This document shows, piece by piece, positions 1 through 8,524 of a stretch of 29,649 nt of DNA; position 1 is the stretch's first letter, and every line of letters begins with the position of its first letter. Below the pieces are notes generated by a model. It searched no databases, was not told where the DNA came from, and saw only the letters and a program-made list of their open reading frames with translations. The stretch spans positions 1 to 29,649 of the IMG/VR virus record IMGVR_UViG_3300032296_000581; one strand, 5' to 3'. Origin of the DNA: a virus. The position numbers and the translations under genes were made by a program.

Positions 1-309
1 ATTACGCAGTCAATTTCCAATAGTGCAATTGCAGGTATTGCGTTGGCAGGTTTAGCGGTTGCTGGCACATCTGGAACTGAGATTTCAAACGTTAATCCAA
101 AAGCAATGTTGCGCTGGTCAAATGACGGTGGTTCTACTTGGTCAAATGAGCGTTGGGTTGGTATTGGTGAGCAAGGCAAATACCAGAATCGTGCTATTTG
201 GAGAAGATTAGGTTATGCCAGGGATCGCGTGTTTGAGGTTGTAGTAACTGATCCGGTTAAGGCTGTGATTGTGTCGGCTGATTTAATGGCTGAAGCTGGG
301 GTTAATTGA
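1..309 (+). CDS. Packaged-DNA stabilisation protein, P22 gp10-like (5'-truncated)
   Basis: The frame is open from base 1, so only the last ~102 residues are present. The motifs RWSNDGGSTWSNERW, GKYQNRAIWRRLG and ARDRVFEV are typical of the C-terminus of P22 gp10-type tail/neck proteins. In P22, gp10 binds below gp4 and plugs the portal after packaging. P22 gp10 is about 470 residues, so roughly three quarters of the gene is missing at the window edge. A TTG at 43 could be read as a start but is an internal codon. The stop TGA (307-309) overlaps the next ATG by one base. Since gp4 precedes gp10 in P22-like phages and the gp4-like gene ends the window, the two ends probably join in the intact genome. 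Confidence 0.85.
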   Translation: MTQSISNSAIAGIALAGLAVAGTSGTEISNVNPKAMLRWSNDGGSTWSNERWVGIGEQGKYQNRAIWRRLGYARDRVFEVVVTDPVKAVIVSADLMAEAGVN

Positions 310-884
310 TGGCATCCATTAATGACATTAACATTCCTAGAGGCCCTTTGGTTGAGCAATATACCCAAAGACCGACTAGAGAATGGTTAATGTACTTTTT
401 GGGATTAGGCAGAACATTTGCTTATGGTTCGTTTCAGAATACGGCAGACCAAACATTTAGCGCAGCTAACACACCAGAACTAATTGTTTTTAATCAAACC
501 GATTACGCAAATAATATGTATTTGCAAAGCGGTGACGGCATTCACGTTCAGCAAACAGGTGTTTATAACATCCAGTTTAGTTTTCAATTAGCCAATACAT
601 CTGCAAATATCCATGAATTTTATATTTGGCTAAGAAAAAACGGTGTTGATGTTGACGGAACGGCAAGTAAAGCGTCTGTTATTGCTAGGCATGGTGGCAC
701 AGACGGTTATGTAATTATTGCGGCTAATTTTTACTTGCAATTAAATTTAGGTGAATATGTAGAATTATGGGGTGCGGTAAGTGATACGGCTGTTTACATT
801 GAGGCTTATCCAGCCCAAACTAGCCCGTTTATCCATCCTGCTATCCCTTCATCGGTTGTTACGATCAACCAGGTAAATCTATGA
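309..884 (+). CDS. C1q/TNF-like jelly-roll virion protein
   Basis: Predicted 191 residues. The start is ATG 309, which overlaps the gp10 stop; an in-frame TTG at 306 is less likely. After ~40 residues of N-terminal adaptor there is a beta-rich region (GSFQNTADQTFSAANTPE, then a run of alternating hydrophobic strands with GVYNIQFSFQL, EFYIWLRKNGVDV and GEYVELW). This pattern fits the C1q/TNF-like jelly-roll fold seen in many phage fibre and neck proteins. It sits where P22 has the tail needle gene 26, between gp10 and the gp14/gp7 genes. I infer a neck, needle-tip or receptor-contact protein. No needle-like coiled coil is visible, so it is not a gp26 homologue by sequence. The fold is moderately supported; the exact role is not. 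Confidence 0.6.
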   Translation: MASINDINIPRGPLVEQYTQRPTREWLMYFLGLGRTFAYGSFQNTADQTFSAANTPELIVFNQTDYANNMYLQSGDGIHVQQTGVYNIQFSFQLANTSANIHEFYIWLRKNGVDVDGTASKASVIARHGGTDGYVIIAANFYLQLNLGEYVELWGAVSDTAVYIEAYPAQTSPFIHPAIPSSVVTINQVNL

Positions 885-1258
885 CGGAATTAGAACAAGC
901 TAAATTTATGATTTACGAATCGGTAAAACATAGATCACCGATTAATTTTAATCAGTTTAAAGATGCGTTAAAAGATTGGGAATTTGTGCCATTGACTGAA
1001 AATGGTCAAGTAATTGGTGCAGTAATTCAAAAAGGAAATGAAGTTCATATAGGTTATGGAATAAAACCAAAAGCATCAATTAAACGGCACTTAAAAGAAA
1101 CTTTAAATAAACTTTTGGAAAAATATGGCGAAGTGGTAACTTCTGTGCAAAAAGGCAACGACAGAGGATTAGCATTTTGCAAACGGTTAAATTTTATACA
1201 AATAGGGCAAGAAAACGATAAAATCTTGCTAAAGTGCGAACGGAGTAAATATGCGTAA
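881..1258 (+). CDS. GNAT-fold-like phage protein in the gp14 position
   Basis: Predicted 125 residues, starting at ATG 881 in an ATGA overlap with the upstream gene. It resembles the short GNAT-related proteins found near internal virion genes of podoviruses (DUF2833/T7 internal-virion-A neighbourhood). It has a central strand pair (GQVIGAVIQKGNEVHIGYGI), a helix with basic residues where acyl-CoA would bind (KPKASIKRHLKETL), and a C-terminal NDRGLAFCKRLNF segment like the end of acetyltransferases. The classical RxxGxG/A pyrophosphate loop is not clear, so enzymatic activity is doubtful. In P22 order this is the slot of gp14, a head-assembly protein required for DNA ejection. A structural or ejection role is inferred from position only. 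Confidence 0.55.
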   Translation: MTELEQAKFMIYESVKHRSPINFNQFKDALKDWEFVPLTENGQVIGAVIQKGNEVHIGYGIKPKASIKRHLKETLNKLLEKYGEVVTSVQKGNDRGLAFCKRLNFIQIGQENDKILLKCERSKYA

Positions 1259-2141
1259 ACATTACATGAGCAGATCGCAAACGCGATCAATGTCAACTGA
1301 TTATCCTATTGGTGATCCTACCGGTGGTGCGGCTTATGGGGAATATAACGATCCCTTGAGTGCGGCTATTTCTGTTGGTGGCTCATTAATTGGCGGCATG
1401 ATGCAAGCCGATGCTTCCAGAGATGCAGCCGGTATGCAAGCCGCAGCATCAGCCGAAGCGCAAAGGCAGCAACGTGAAATGTTTGATATTCAGAACAAAC
1501 AGAATGCTGCTGGTCGTGGTGCTGGGTATCAAGGCTTTAATCAAATCCGTTCGATGTTACCAGGCGAATATACCAAATATGATGAGCAAGGTAATATTAT
1601 TGGCACAGCCACAGGACAAGATTATTTAACTCGTCAATTTAACGCACAAGATTTTCAACAAAATGTTGATCCTGGTTATGCGTTTAGACTGCAACAAGGT
1701 CAATTAGCTAATCAAGCAATGGCAAACAAAGCCGGTGGTTTGATTGGTGGCAATGCTTTACAAGGTTTAAATGAATACAATCAAGGTGCTGCAAGCCAAG
1801 AATATGCGAATGCTTTTAATCGTTTTCAAACTCAACGTGGAAACATTTACAACACATTAGCTAGTATTGCTGGATTAGGTCAAACCGCACAAGGTCAGCA
1901 AAACCAATTAGCGCAAAACTTTGCTAATACACAAACAGGATTAGTTACTGGTGCTGGTGCTGCACAGGCAGCTGGTCAGGTTGGTGCTGCTAATGCGTTA
2001 GGCGGTGCATTTAGCAACATTGGTAATACATTGGCATTTGGTCAAATGATGAAACAGCCTGGATATAATCAAACTCCTAGCATAAACAGATGGTCAAATA
2101 GTCAGCAAGGATATTTTGACCCAAGCTATGCAGGGCCTTAA
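1251..2141 (+). CDS. Ejection/DNA-transfer protein, P22 gp7-like
   Basis: About 296 residues, overlapping the previous gene by 8 bases; in-frame ATGs at 1266 and 1290 are alternative starts. The protein has a glycine-rich hydrophobic stretch (ISVGGSLIGGMMQ), then a long Ala/Gln-rich helical region, and a 'NRFQTQRGNIYNTLASIAG' segment followed by LGQTAQGQQ. This region recurs in phage DNA-transfer proteins of the gp7/gp14 internal virion type. These proteins are packaged in the head and expelled to make a channel through the cell envelope. Its place ahead of two long helical proteins matches the P22 order 7-20-16. P22 gp7 is a little shorter (229 residues). Assignment rests on family appearance and gene order. 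Confidence 0.75.
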   Translation: MRKHYMSRSQTRSMSTDYPIGDPTGGAAYGEYNDPLSAAISVGGSLIGGMMQADASRDAAGMQAAASAEAQRQQREMFDIQNKQNAAGRGAGYQGFNQIRSMLPGEYTKYDEQGNIIGTATGQDYLTRQFNAQDFQQNVDPGYAFRLQQGQLANQAMANKAGGLIGGNALQGLNEYNQGAASQEYANAFNRFQTQRGNIYNTLASIAGLGQTAQGQQNQLAQNFANTQTGLVTGAGAAQAAGQVGAANALGGAFSNIGNTLAFGQMMKQPGYNQTPSINRWSNSQQGYFDPSYAGP

Positions 2142-2153
2142 CAGGAAACAATC

Positions 2154-3560
2154 ATGCCAGCAAATATAAACATTGACCCTAGTATTTCATTAGGTATTAA
2201 GCAGCAAGATTCAATGACTAGTTTAAGCAATATGCTTAATGCGGCTAATGCTGCCCAACAGTTTAAACAAGCGCAACAAATTAATCCGTTAGAAGTACAA
2301 AGGCAGCAAGAAGTTTTAGAACAAGCAAAAACAACAACTAAAAAATCTGCTTTTGATTTTCAACAACAACATGAAGCTATAGCAAATAGTGCAATATCTG
2401 CTTTGATTGCAAGCCCTCATTTTCAACAAAAAGAAAATGGCGCATATACCGATGCTGATAAAAAAGCTATGTTGCAAGATATTGATGCTGTTGAGCGTAT
2501 GGTTAAAGCGCAAGGTGTTGTTAGTTCAGCGGGTGGTCCTGCCGATATTTTGCGAGAAAAAATTAATACAGACCCAGCTAGTGCTGCACAATTTCTAAAA
2601 AATGTAGCTGTAGGTCAGATGGGTGCATCTGAAAAGGTTGGATTAGCTAGACCAGAAAACGTTACTGTTGGCGGTGTACCAGGATTACAAGATAAATTTA
2701 CTGGTACGGTTCGTCCTATGAAAATTCAAGGTGAAGAAACTGCGCCTAGAGCAAATGAGATTGTTCCACCTAAAGAATTAGAAAAACAACTTATTAGAAA
2801 TAAAGAAATTGAAGCAGCTAAAGCTGATTTAAGCTATCCAGTAAGAAAAGCAAATCAGCCTTTTGTTCCTTCTCCATCTGAGCCTATAGATTTAAAAGCA
2901 GGGCAGGAATATCGTCAATCTTTAGCTGCCGTCAATGATCCGCGAGTTTTAGTAAAAGCTAAACGCGATTTATATGAAGTAGATAAGAAAATTGATGAAA
3001 TAGCACAAAAAGCTATTGGTGGTGATTGGATTAATAGCCGAGAGGGTTTATGGGGTTCTTTAACAAGAAAAGCCGATGAACTTATAAACAATAGTGATTA
3101 TCAACAATTATCAAAAGACATTGCTAATCTTCAAATTAGTGAATTAATGTCTGGTGGCGGTAGCTTGCAAAGTGATGCGGGTAAAGAAATGGTTAGGCAT
3201 CAAACTGGTGACGCGACTTATTCGCCAAGAGTATTAAAAGATATTATCGGCAGAATAACTGCAAAATATACAAATCAAGAATTGCAACAAGTAGCAGCTA
3301 ATAAATTTGCTAAAAATTTTGGCGATCAGAATATGAAAGATTTTCAACGTCAATGGGTTGAAAATTCTGGCGATGGTAGGATTTTCCAAGCCTGGCATAT
3401 TAATCAAACTATGGGCAAAAAAGACCCTAAAAAAGCTGACGCTATGATTTATGAATTATTAGGCAGACCAGGCACAGAAGAATTTAACGATAATTTAAAC
3501 AAATTAGAAAATATTGATAGCCTTTATAACAATGGTTACATACCTAAGAGAAAAAAATGA
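2154..3560 (+). CDS. Ejection protein in the gp20 position
   Basis: Predicted 468 residues, nearly the same length as P22 gp20 (471), and located between the gp7-like and gp16-like genes. It is highly helical and rich in Gln, Ala and Lys, with predicted coiled-coil stretches near the N-terminus (residues ~20-75) and no membrane segment or signal peptide. No catalytic motif is visible. Start ATG 2154 follows 'ggaaacaatc', a good ribosome site. The C-terminus is lysine-rich (YIPKRKK) and overlaps the next gene by ATGA. By context it is the second of three proteins released with DNA to build the trans-envelope conduit. Direct sequence similarity to gp20 cannot be judged here, so the call is positional. 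Confidence 0.65.
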   Translation: MPANINIDPSISLGIKQQDSMTSLSNMLNAANAAQQFKQAQQINPLEVQRQQEVLEQAKTTTKKSAFDFQQQHEAIANSAISALIASPHFQQKENGAYTDADKKAMLQDIDAVERMVKAQGVVSSAGGPADILREKINTDPASAAQFLKNVAVGQMGASEKVGLARPENVTVGGVPGLQDKFTGTVRPMKIQGEETAPRANEIVPPKELEKQLIRNKEIEAAKADLSYPVRKANQPFVPSPSEPIDLKAGQEYRQSLAAVNDPRVLVKAKRDLYEVDKKIDEIAQKAIGGDWINSREGLWGSLTRKADELINNSDYQQLSKDIANLQISELMSGGGSLQSDAGKEMVRHQTGDATYSPRVLKDIIGRITAKYTNQELQQVAANKFAKNFGDQNMKDFQRQWVENSGDGRIFQAWHINQTMGKKDPKKADAMIYELLGRPGTEEFNDNLNKLENIDSLYNNGYIPKRKK

Positions 3561-5893
3561 CAACTCTTTTAGAGCGTATGCGGAATGCAGAAAAGGAAGC
3601 GACAGAGCCGAAACCGGAATCTGATACTTCAGGAGCAATGCGCATTGAAGTTTCTGGAGTAAGTGGGCCAGAAAGACCAAGTAATTTGGTTGATTTGATG
3701 CGCCAATGGAATAAAAATGCGCCTAAAGAAACAACAGAACAAAAAACGACTACAAAGCCTAGCAAACAAAAACTTACGCAAGCCCCGTCTGAAGATTGGA
3801 AAATAAAGCCAGAAAAACAAGCGGAGTTAGATAAAGGGCGTGTTTTTGCATTGCAACAAGAATTAGCTAGAGAACAAGAAAATTTAGCTATTGCACAAAC
3901 CGCAAGAGAAAAGCAAATAGCACAAACTAATGTTGATGCAATACGCAGAGAATTAGTATCCGCTGGCTTTAAAGGCAATATTGGTGCGCCTAAAGGTCGT
4001 TCAGAAATTGATATGGTTAATCCAGATCGTGCAGATACTATTTCTGTTGCGCCTACTCGTCCACAACAACGTAATGAATTAGTTAGTCCTGCTAATAAAG
4101 CATTAAGAACAACGGCTGGAGCATTAGACACTATTATTGGTGGCATTCAATCATTCCCTGGTGCGCTTACAGCCGAAGTAGGATATGCCGGTGCAAAGGG
4201 TTTAGAAGGTTTAGGTTTGGTTAAACCTGGCGTTGCAGAGCGTGGCAGGGAAGAAATGTATAAACGTTTTGTAGAGCCGTTTAGCAAGCCTGTAGGGGAA
4301 ACTTTAGGTGTGACACAAACGCCTGAATACAAAGGCGAAGCATCACAGCAAGCAATGCAGTTTGTTAGTCAGAATATGGACAAGGGCGCAGATTGGATTT
4401 CTGCACAAACTGGCATTCCGAAGCCTATGGTTGAAAACATGATATTTACTTTATCGTCTGCGGTAGGCCCTGCTGCTGCCGCTAAAGGTAAAGCTGGGTT
4501 AAGAGGTGCTGAAAAGTTTGTTAGGGGTGAGCCAAGTGCCGTTCCTACTAAACGCATAGAGCCTAGTTTTGGTCAGCCTACTAACGTTCAACCTGCTGTT
4601 GGTGAGGTATTACAACAAGGTCGAGTACCTGCTAATGAGCCTTTACTCAGAAACGTTGGTGCGGCAGAGGTAAACAAAGAAACGCAAAGAATTTCAAAAG
4701 CTAAAGAATTGCCGTTCCCAATTGAATTATCTAAAGACCAAGCAACAAGAAATCCGGCAGACGTTCGTTTTGCTAGAGAAACAGCAAAAGACCCAGTATT
4801 AGGTCAGGCTTTGCAAGAAAAATATGCAAATGACAACGCACAAATTCAAAAGAATTTAGATCATTTTGTTGAACAAACTCGCGCTGAGTTTACTGGTGTT
4901 GGTCCTGGTGATTTAGGCGATAAATTAGTTAAATCTATTGAGCCATACAAACAAGAAAGAAAACAAAAAATTGGCGAGGCTTATGATGCGGCTCGTATTT
5001 CTGGAGAAATGTCTGAAAAAATACCATCACAAGAATTGGCTAATTTTGTCAAAGAAAATTATTCTGCTTCAAAAAATGCACCAATTATTTCTAGCATTAA
5101 TTCTGAAATTAAACGTTTATCAAAAAATGGTGAAATTAGTTTAAATGATTTAGAAGAAGTTAGAAAAATGGTTGGCGTATTGTCGCAAGATTCAAAATCT
5201 AACGCACATTACGGAAAAGAAGCAATTAAGATTATTGATAAATTAACTGAAGGAAAAGGTGGTGATCTTTATAAAGAAGCTAGACGATTAAATACTGAGT
5301 ACATGAATGAATTTGAAAATACTCCAGTAGTTAAAAATCTATTTTCTACAAAGCCAGGCACAAATCAAAGAACAATAGCAATTGAAGATGTTGTCGATAA
5401 ATCTTTGATGAAAGGTTCTTTAGCAGATGTAGAAGCACTTTTTAATACATTAGATAAAACGCCTCAAGGCAAAGTAATGATTAATGAAATGCGCGGTTAT
5501 GTAGCGCAAAAAATTAAGGATGAAGCCACAAAAGGCGTTCAACTTGACATTAATGGCTTGCCTTATGTTTCTACTAAAAATTTAGATACAATTATTAAAA
5601 ACTTAGATAAAAGCGGAAAACTTGAGTTTTTATTTGGTAAACAAGGTGCAGAAGGTTATAGAACTTTAAATGATGTAACTAAAGACGTTCAAACTATACC
5701 GCAAGGCACAACCAACCCATCTGGCACAGCATCAACTGTATTAGCTGCTTTGGGTGAAATGGGAATACAAAGTGCGGTTACTGGTGTACCTGCACCAGTT
5801 TTGACTGTTGGAAAACACATTTACGGAAAAGTTCAAACAAAGAAAAAATTGAACAAGATTAATGAATTCATAAATTATGGCAAGGATAAATAA
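3557..5893 (+). CDS. Large internal virion/ejection protein in the gp16 position
   Basis: Predicted 778 residues, the largest of the three ejection-type proteins (P22 gp16 is 609). The N-terminal ~130 residues are charged and probably disordered (PSKQKLTQAPSEDWK). A short hydrophobic Gly/Ala-rich region follows (around residues 195-225 and 295-315), and then a long helical C-terminal half. The C-terminal half (LSKDQATRNPADVRFARETAKDP onward) resembles a conserved block of podovirus internal virion proteins. I see no clear lysozyme or transglycosylase catalytic motif. The ATGA overlap with the preceding gene and TAATG overlap with the following gene suggest translational coupling of the ejection set. 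Role inferred: crosses or lines the inner membrane during DNA entry. Confidence 0.65.
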   Translation: MTTLLERMRNAEKEATEPKPESDTSGAMRIEVSGVSGPERPSNLVDLMRQWNKNAPKETTEQKTTTKPSKQKLTQAPSEDWKIKPEKQAELDKGRVFALQQELAREQENLAIAQTAREKQIAQTNVDAIRRELVSAGFKGNIGAPKGRSEIDMVNPDRADTISVAPTRPQQRNELVSPANKALRTTAGALDTIIGGIQSFPGALTAEVGYAGAKGLEGLGLVKPGVAERGREEMYKRFVEPFSKPVGETLGVTQTPEYKGEASQQAMQFVSQNMDKGADWISAQTGIPKPMVENMIFTLSSAVGPAAAAKGKAGLRGAEKFVRGEPSAVPTKRIEPSFGQPTNVQPAVGEVLQQGRVPANEPLLRNVGAAEVNKETQRISKAKELPFPIELSKDQATRNPADVRFARETAKDPVLGQALQEKYANDNAQIQKNLDHFVEQTRAEFTGVGPGDLGDKLVKSIEPYKQERKQKIGEAYDAARISGEMSEKIPSQELANFVKENYSASKNAPIISSINSEIKRLSKNGEISLNDLEEVRKMVGVLSQDSKSNAHYGKEAIKIIDKLTEGKGGDLYKEARRLNTEYMNEFENTPVVKNLFSTKPGTNQRTIAIEDVVDKSLMKGSLADVEALFNTLDKTPQGKVMINEMRGYVAQKIKDEATKGVQLDINGLPYVSTKNLDTIIKNLDKSGKLEFLFGKQGAEGYRTLNDVTKDVQTIPQGTTNPSGTASTVLAALGEMGIQSAVTGVPAPVLTVGKHIYGKVQTKKKLNKINEFINYGKDK

Positions 5894-6420
5894 TGTCAGT
5901 CAATCTATCGCCTATAGGCAACGGTCAGCAATTCTTTGATAACAACGGTGTTCCATTGTCAGGTGGTTTGCTTTATACCTATGCTGCCGGATCATCTACG
6001 CCATTAAGTTCGTTTACTAGTTCAACTGGTAGCACAGCAAACAGTAACCCTATTGTTTTGGATGCGGCAGGAAGAACACCGAATCCAGTTTGGCTGACTT
6101 ACGGAAGTGCATACAAATTACTTTTGAAAGATTCAGCCGGTGTGCAAATCTGGTCAATTGACGATATTGAAGGCATTGTTACGTCAGAGCCAACACCATT
6201 ACCTATTCCGGCTGGCACTATTATTATTTGGTCTGGCTCATTGGCTGCTATTCCATCTGGCTATTACTTGTGTAATGGCTCAAACGGTACGCCAGACTTG
6301 CGTGATCGTTTTGTTGTTGGTGCAGGTAATTCTTATGCTGTTGGTGCGACAAGTAACACACAGGGAACTGGCTCAAATCTGCCAGCCTATTATGCGTTGT
6401 GTTACATCATGAAAGCATAA
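5893..6420 (+). CDS. Short tail fibre/collar protein
   Basis: Predicted 175 residues. Residues ~1-95 match the tail-protein N-terminal module shared by many podoviruses: start near LSPIGNGQQFFDNNG, then GGLLYTYAAGSSTPLSSF, NPIVLDAAGR and YKLLLKDSAGVQIW. This module attaches fibres or spikes to the virion. Residues ~110-175 are a collar-like end (GTIIIWSGSLAAIPSGYYLCNG, TPDLRDRFVVGAG, YYALCYIMKA). It has no long shaft or spike between the modules, so it is a minimal tail protein. A separate 835-residue fibre elsewhere (25863-28370) may carry the main receptor-binding function. The start overlaps the previous stop as TAATG. Confidence 0.8.
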   Translation: MSVNLSPIGNGQQFFDNNGVPLSGGLLYTYAAGSSTPLSSFTSSTGSTANSNPIVLDAAGRTPNPVWLTYGSAYKLLLKDSAGVQIWSIDDIEGIVTSEPTPLPIPAGTIIIWSGSLAAIPSGYYLCNGSNGTPDLRDRFVVGAGNSYAVGATSNTQGTGSNLPAYYALCYIMKA

Positions 6421-6421
6421 T

Positions 6422-6643
6422 ATGGAAGCTCAATTCATTGTTAACGTTGGTTTTACTTTGGCTGGATGTTTGGGCGGCTGGATATTGAATAATATTTCTA
6501 GGGCCATTGTGCGCCTGGAAGATAAGGTTAATGCAATGCCTTTGATGTATGTACAAAAAGATGATTACCGCAGGGATATAGACGAAGTTAAAGAAATGCT
6601 TAAACAAATCTTTAATAAATTGGACAGTAAAGCTGATAAATAG
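6422..6643 (+). CDS. Small membrane protein, holin-associated (XhlA-like layout)
   Basis: Predicted 73 residues, starting two bases after the tail gene. It has one N-terminal membrane segment (residues ~5-25, VNVGFTLAGCLGGWIL) and then a charged helix with heptad-like spacing (YVQKDDYRRDIDEVKEMLKQIF). Short proteins of this kind are common at the start of phage lysis cassettes and resemble the layout of the XhlA/haemolysin-type partner. It lies directly ahead of a second membrane protein, a 3TM holin and the endolysin, so a role in lysis timing or membrane depolarisation is likely. The family cannot be fixed from sequence alone. Confidence 0.65.
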   Translation: MEAQFIVNVGFTLAGCLGGWILNNISRAIVRLEDKVNAMPLMYVQKDDYRRDIDEVKEMLKQIFNKLDSKADK

Positions 6644-6651
6644 GTGCTGTT

Positions 6652-7272
6652 ATGATTGACCCAATCACAATAGGGTTAGCCGTTTCTGGAATTAAACTAG
6701 TAATTAATGGCATTAAATCCGCAGCGGATGAAGCAAGGGAAGCAGTAGATAGCATTAACGAATGTGTCGAATCGGGTAAAAAACTAGGCGAATCACTTTC
6801 ACCGATAAAAAAGTTTTTCACCGCAGCAAGTAAATACGAACTTGGTAGAACTCAATTAGAGGATGCCAAGAAAGCGCAAGACGAAGCAATAGCCAGCGGT
6901 CAAACTGTAGTCGATCCTATTTCAGATGCCGAATATGTCATGGACATGATGGCAATGGATAGAGAGATTAAACAGTATTACGCACAGATTAAGCATTTCT
7001 TTATTTACCATTTTGACGAACCTGGAATGTGGGATGAGTTTTCCGAACGTTTAACCAGGTTACGCAAAGAGCGAGAAGAAAAAGCAGAAGCAGCAAGGAA
7101 AGCAGCCACAGAAGCTAGATTAGCTATAGTCGCTGAAAAGATGCGTAAAAAACGTGAACGAGCCAAAGTTTTAAACATTATTTATAACTGTATTGGTGGG
7201 TTTGTAATTACGTTGATTATTGCTGGATTTGCTTGGTTTATTAATTGGATGTTTAAACAAGGAGCAAACTAA
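6652..7272 (+). CDS. Helical protein with C-terminal membrane anchor in the lysis block
   Basis: Predicted 206 residues. It opens with a hydrophobic Gly/Ile segment (PITIGLAVSGIKLVINGI). A long charged helical region follows, rich in Arg/Glu/Ala around residues 130-170 (coiled-coil-like), then a strong membrane segment at ~177-200 (GGFVITLIIAGFAWFINW). The topology suggests a membrane-anchored helical rod. It lies between a small membrane protein and the holin, overlapping the holin start as TAATG. I do not recognise the family with certainty; similar proteins occur in aquatic podovirus genomes. Possible roles are lysis accessory, spanin-like function or superinfection exclusion. No lipobox is visible, so a classical o-spanin is unlikely. 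Confidence 0.6.
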   Translation: MIDPITIGLAVSGIKLVINGIKSAADEAREAVDSINECVESGKKLGESLSPIKKFFTAASKYELGRTQLEDAKKAQDEAIASGQTVVDPISDAEYVMDMMAMDREIKQYYAQIKHFFIYHFDEPGMWDEFSERLTRLRKEREEKAEAARKAATEARLAIVAEKMRKKRERAKVLNIIYNCIGGFVITLIIAGFAWFINWMFKQGAN

Positions 7273-7793
7273 TGATTCCAATTGTAGGCGCATTGTTAGG
7301 TACTTTAGCGGAAAGCGGTTTAACTCTTTTATCTAGTGCTATCCAGGCTAAAGGCAAACAAGTCGTTGAAGATACTTTAGGCGTAAAAATTGCAGACAAT
7401 CCAACGCCAGCCGATATAGAAAAGCTACGCCAGCTGCAATACGATCACGAAGAAAAGCTGTTAGAACTTGGTATTGAGAAGGCCAAGATGGAGTTAGAAG
7501 AACTCAAGGTTATTGTTGATTTGCAAAAGAACGAAGCAGACAACGTGACTAAGCGGTGGGAATCGGACAACGGCTCTGATTCATGGCTAAATAAAAATAT
7601 TCGTCCGGCTACCTTAGTTTATATTTTGTCAGCGTTTTTATTCTTTGCTTTGTTATCTGCGTTTGGTCTTAATGCAAACGAATCTTATGTTACGTTGCTT
7701 GGTAATTGGGGGCAAATCGTGATGTTGGCTTATTTTGGCGGTAAGACTGTTGAAAACGTTATGTCAATACGCAGCAAAGGGAGTGACAAATGA
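7272..7793 (+). CDS. Holin, 3TM GTA-type
   Basis: Predicted 173 residues with a good ribosome site (aaggagcaaacta before ATG). The protein matches the pattern of the 'holin of 3TMs, gene-transfer release' family: an N-terminal hydrophobic segment (IPIVGALLGTLAESG), and a helical middle with DNPTPADIEKLRQLQ. The conserved 'RWESDNGSDSWLNKNIRPATL' junction precedes two membrane segments (~110-133 and ~140-160). It should form lesions in the inner membrane that let the endolysin reach peptidoglycan. It overlaps the endolysin start by four bases (ATGA), the usual holin-endolysin coupling. Confidence in the family is good. Confidence 0.85.
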   Translation: MIPIVGALLGTLAESGLTLLSSAIQAKGKQVVEDTLGVKIADNPTPADIEKLRQLQYDHEEKLLELGIEKAKMELEELKVIVDLQKNEADNVTKRWESDNGSDSWLNKNIRPATLVYILSAFLFFALLSAFGLNANESYVTLLGNWGQIVMLAYFGGKTVENVMSIRSKGSDK

Positions 7794-8128
7794 GCCTTGC
7801 AAAAGAACAAGCCGAATTTTTGCTAGACGTTTGTAAACTGATCCAATACGCTACAGATCGAGGTTTTATGGTTACTGGTGGAGAGTTAGCCAGGACACCA
7901 GAACAACAAGCTATTTATTTTAAAACTGGTCGCAGCAAAACAATGAATAGCATTCACTTAAAGCGTTGCGCTATTGATTTGAACTTTTTTATTGATGGAA
8001 AAATTATTTGGGATAAAGACACAATTGCACCATTAGGAGCATATTGGGAATCTCTTTATCCCAAAAATAGATGGGGTGGTAATTTCAAATCTCTTGTCGA
8101 TTGTCCCCATTTTGAAAGAAACGTTTAG
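7790..8128 (+). CDS. Endolysin, M15-family peptidase
   Basis: Predicted 112 residues. The zinc-site motifs of M15 (VanY/L-Ala-D-Glu peptidase type) are visible: S54-I-H56 and A61-I-D63-L in SIHLKRCAIDLNFF, and the last ligand H107 in DCPHFE. GELARTPEQQ (residues ~31-40) and RWGGNF (~94-99) are also typical of this short phage subgroup. It cleaves peptide cross-links or stems in peptidoglycan. There is no signal peptide, so export depends on the upstream holin. Length is normal for the single-domain form. Its stop overlaps the stop of a leftward gene, marking the convergent boundary between late and early genes. Confidence 0.88.
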   Translation: MSLAKEQAEFLLDVCKLIQYATDRGFMVTGGELARTPEQQAIYFKTGRSKTMNSIHLKRCAIDLNFFIDGKIIWDKDTIAPLGAYWESLYPKNRWGGNFKSLVDCPHFERNV

Positions 8129-8310
8129 TGTTTAAAACTGCCTAAGAAATTCTTTATCATTTTGATGAAGTTTTGTTCGGCAGTTTCATTCGCTAATAAA
8201 ACATTTTGCATAAATAATTCGTCATTTGTATATTCACGACTTCTAGTTACGTCATACATCTGACCAATTTTAGGTGGATTTTCTTTTATAAATTGTCCGT
8301 TAATTATCAT
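8125..8310 (-). CDS. Hypothetical 61-residue protein
   Basis: Starts at 8310 (ATG ATA ATT), overlapping the stop of the upstream HTH gene by four bases, and is the last gene of the leftward operon. The sequence is mildly basic with a helical C-terminal half (ANETAEQNFIKMIKNFLGSF) and no cysteine, membrane or catalytic signature. I do not recognise it. Its tail-to-tail overlap with the endolysin leaves no room for a terminator between the two operons. Confidence 0.5.
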   Translation of the reverse strand: MIINGQFIKENPPKIGQMYDVTRSREYTNDELFMQNVLLANETAEQNFIKMIKNFLGSFKH

Positions 8311-8501
8311 TTTGGAATTCCCACAAGACGATAAAGTTTAAATTTACGGTCTATAGACCATTTGTCCTCAATAATATAGCCCAATCTACGAAGTTCGCCT
8401 ACCCTGGTTGCTAGTTTCATTGTTCCTGCTTCATTCAAGGCATCTATAGGGCTTTTCCAGCCTTTTTTTAAGCAAGCTACTACCTTTTGTTGTTGCGTCA
8501 T
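8307..8501 (-). CDS. Small winged-helix/HTH protein (HTH_39-like)
   Basis: Predicted 64 residues beginning MTQQQKVVACLKKGW. The layout 'SPIDALNEAGTMKLATRVGELRRLGYIIEDKW' is that of the small phage helix-turn-helix domain (HTH_39-like): an N-terminal helix, a recognition segment with LATRVGELRRLG, and a short beta wing. It could bind DNA as a transcription regulator or assist replication. It has the operon's hallmark leader, AAAGGGG (complement of 8507-8513), five bases before the ATG. No target site can be assigned. Confidence 0.65.
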   Translation of the reverse strand: MTQQQKVVACLKKGWKSPIDALNEAGTMKLATRVGELRRLGYIIEDKWSIDRKFKLYRLVGIPK

Positions 8502-8524
8502 GTTTTCCCCTTTGTGACGTTAAT

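Noticed and set aside
3544-4146. 200-residue open frame on the minus strand
   Set aside because: Lies wholly inside the 778-residue ejection gene, lacks a ribosome site and has Cys/Ser-rich shadow composition.
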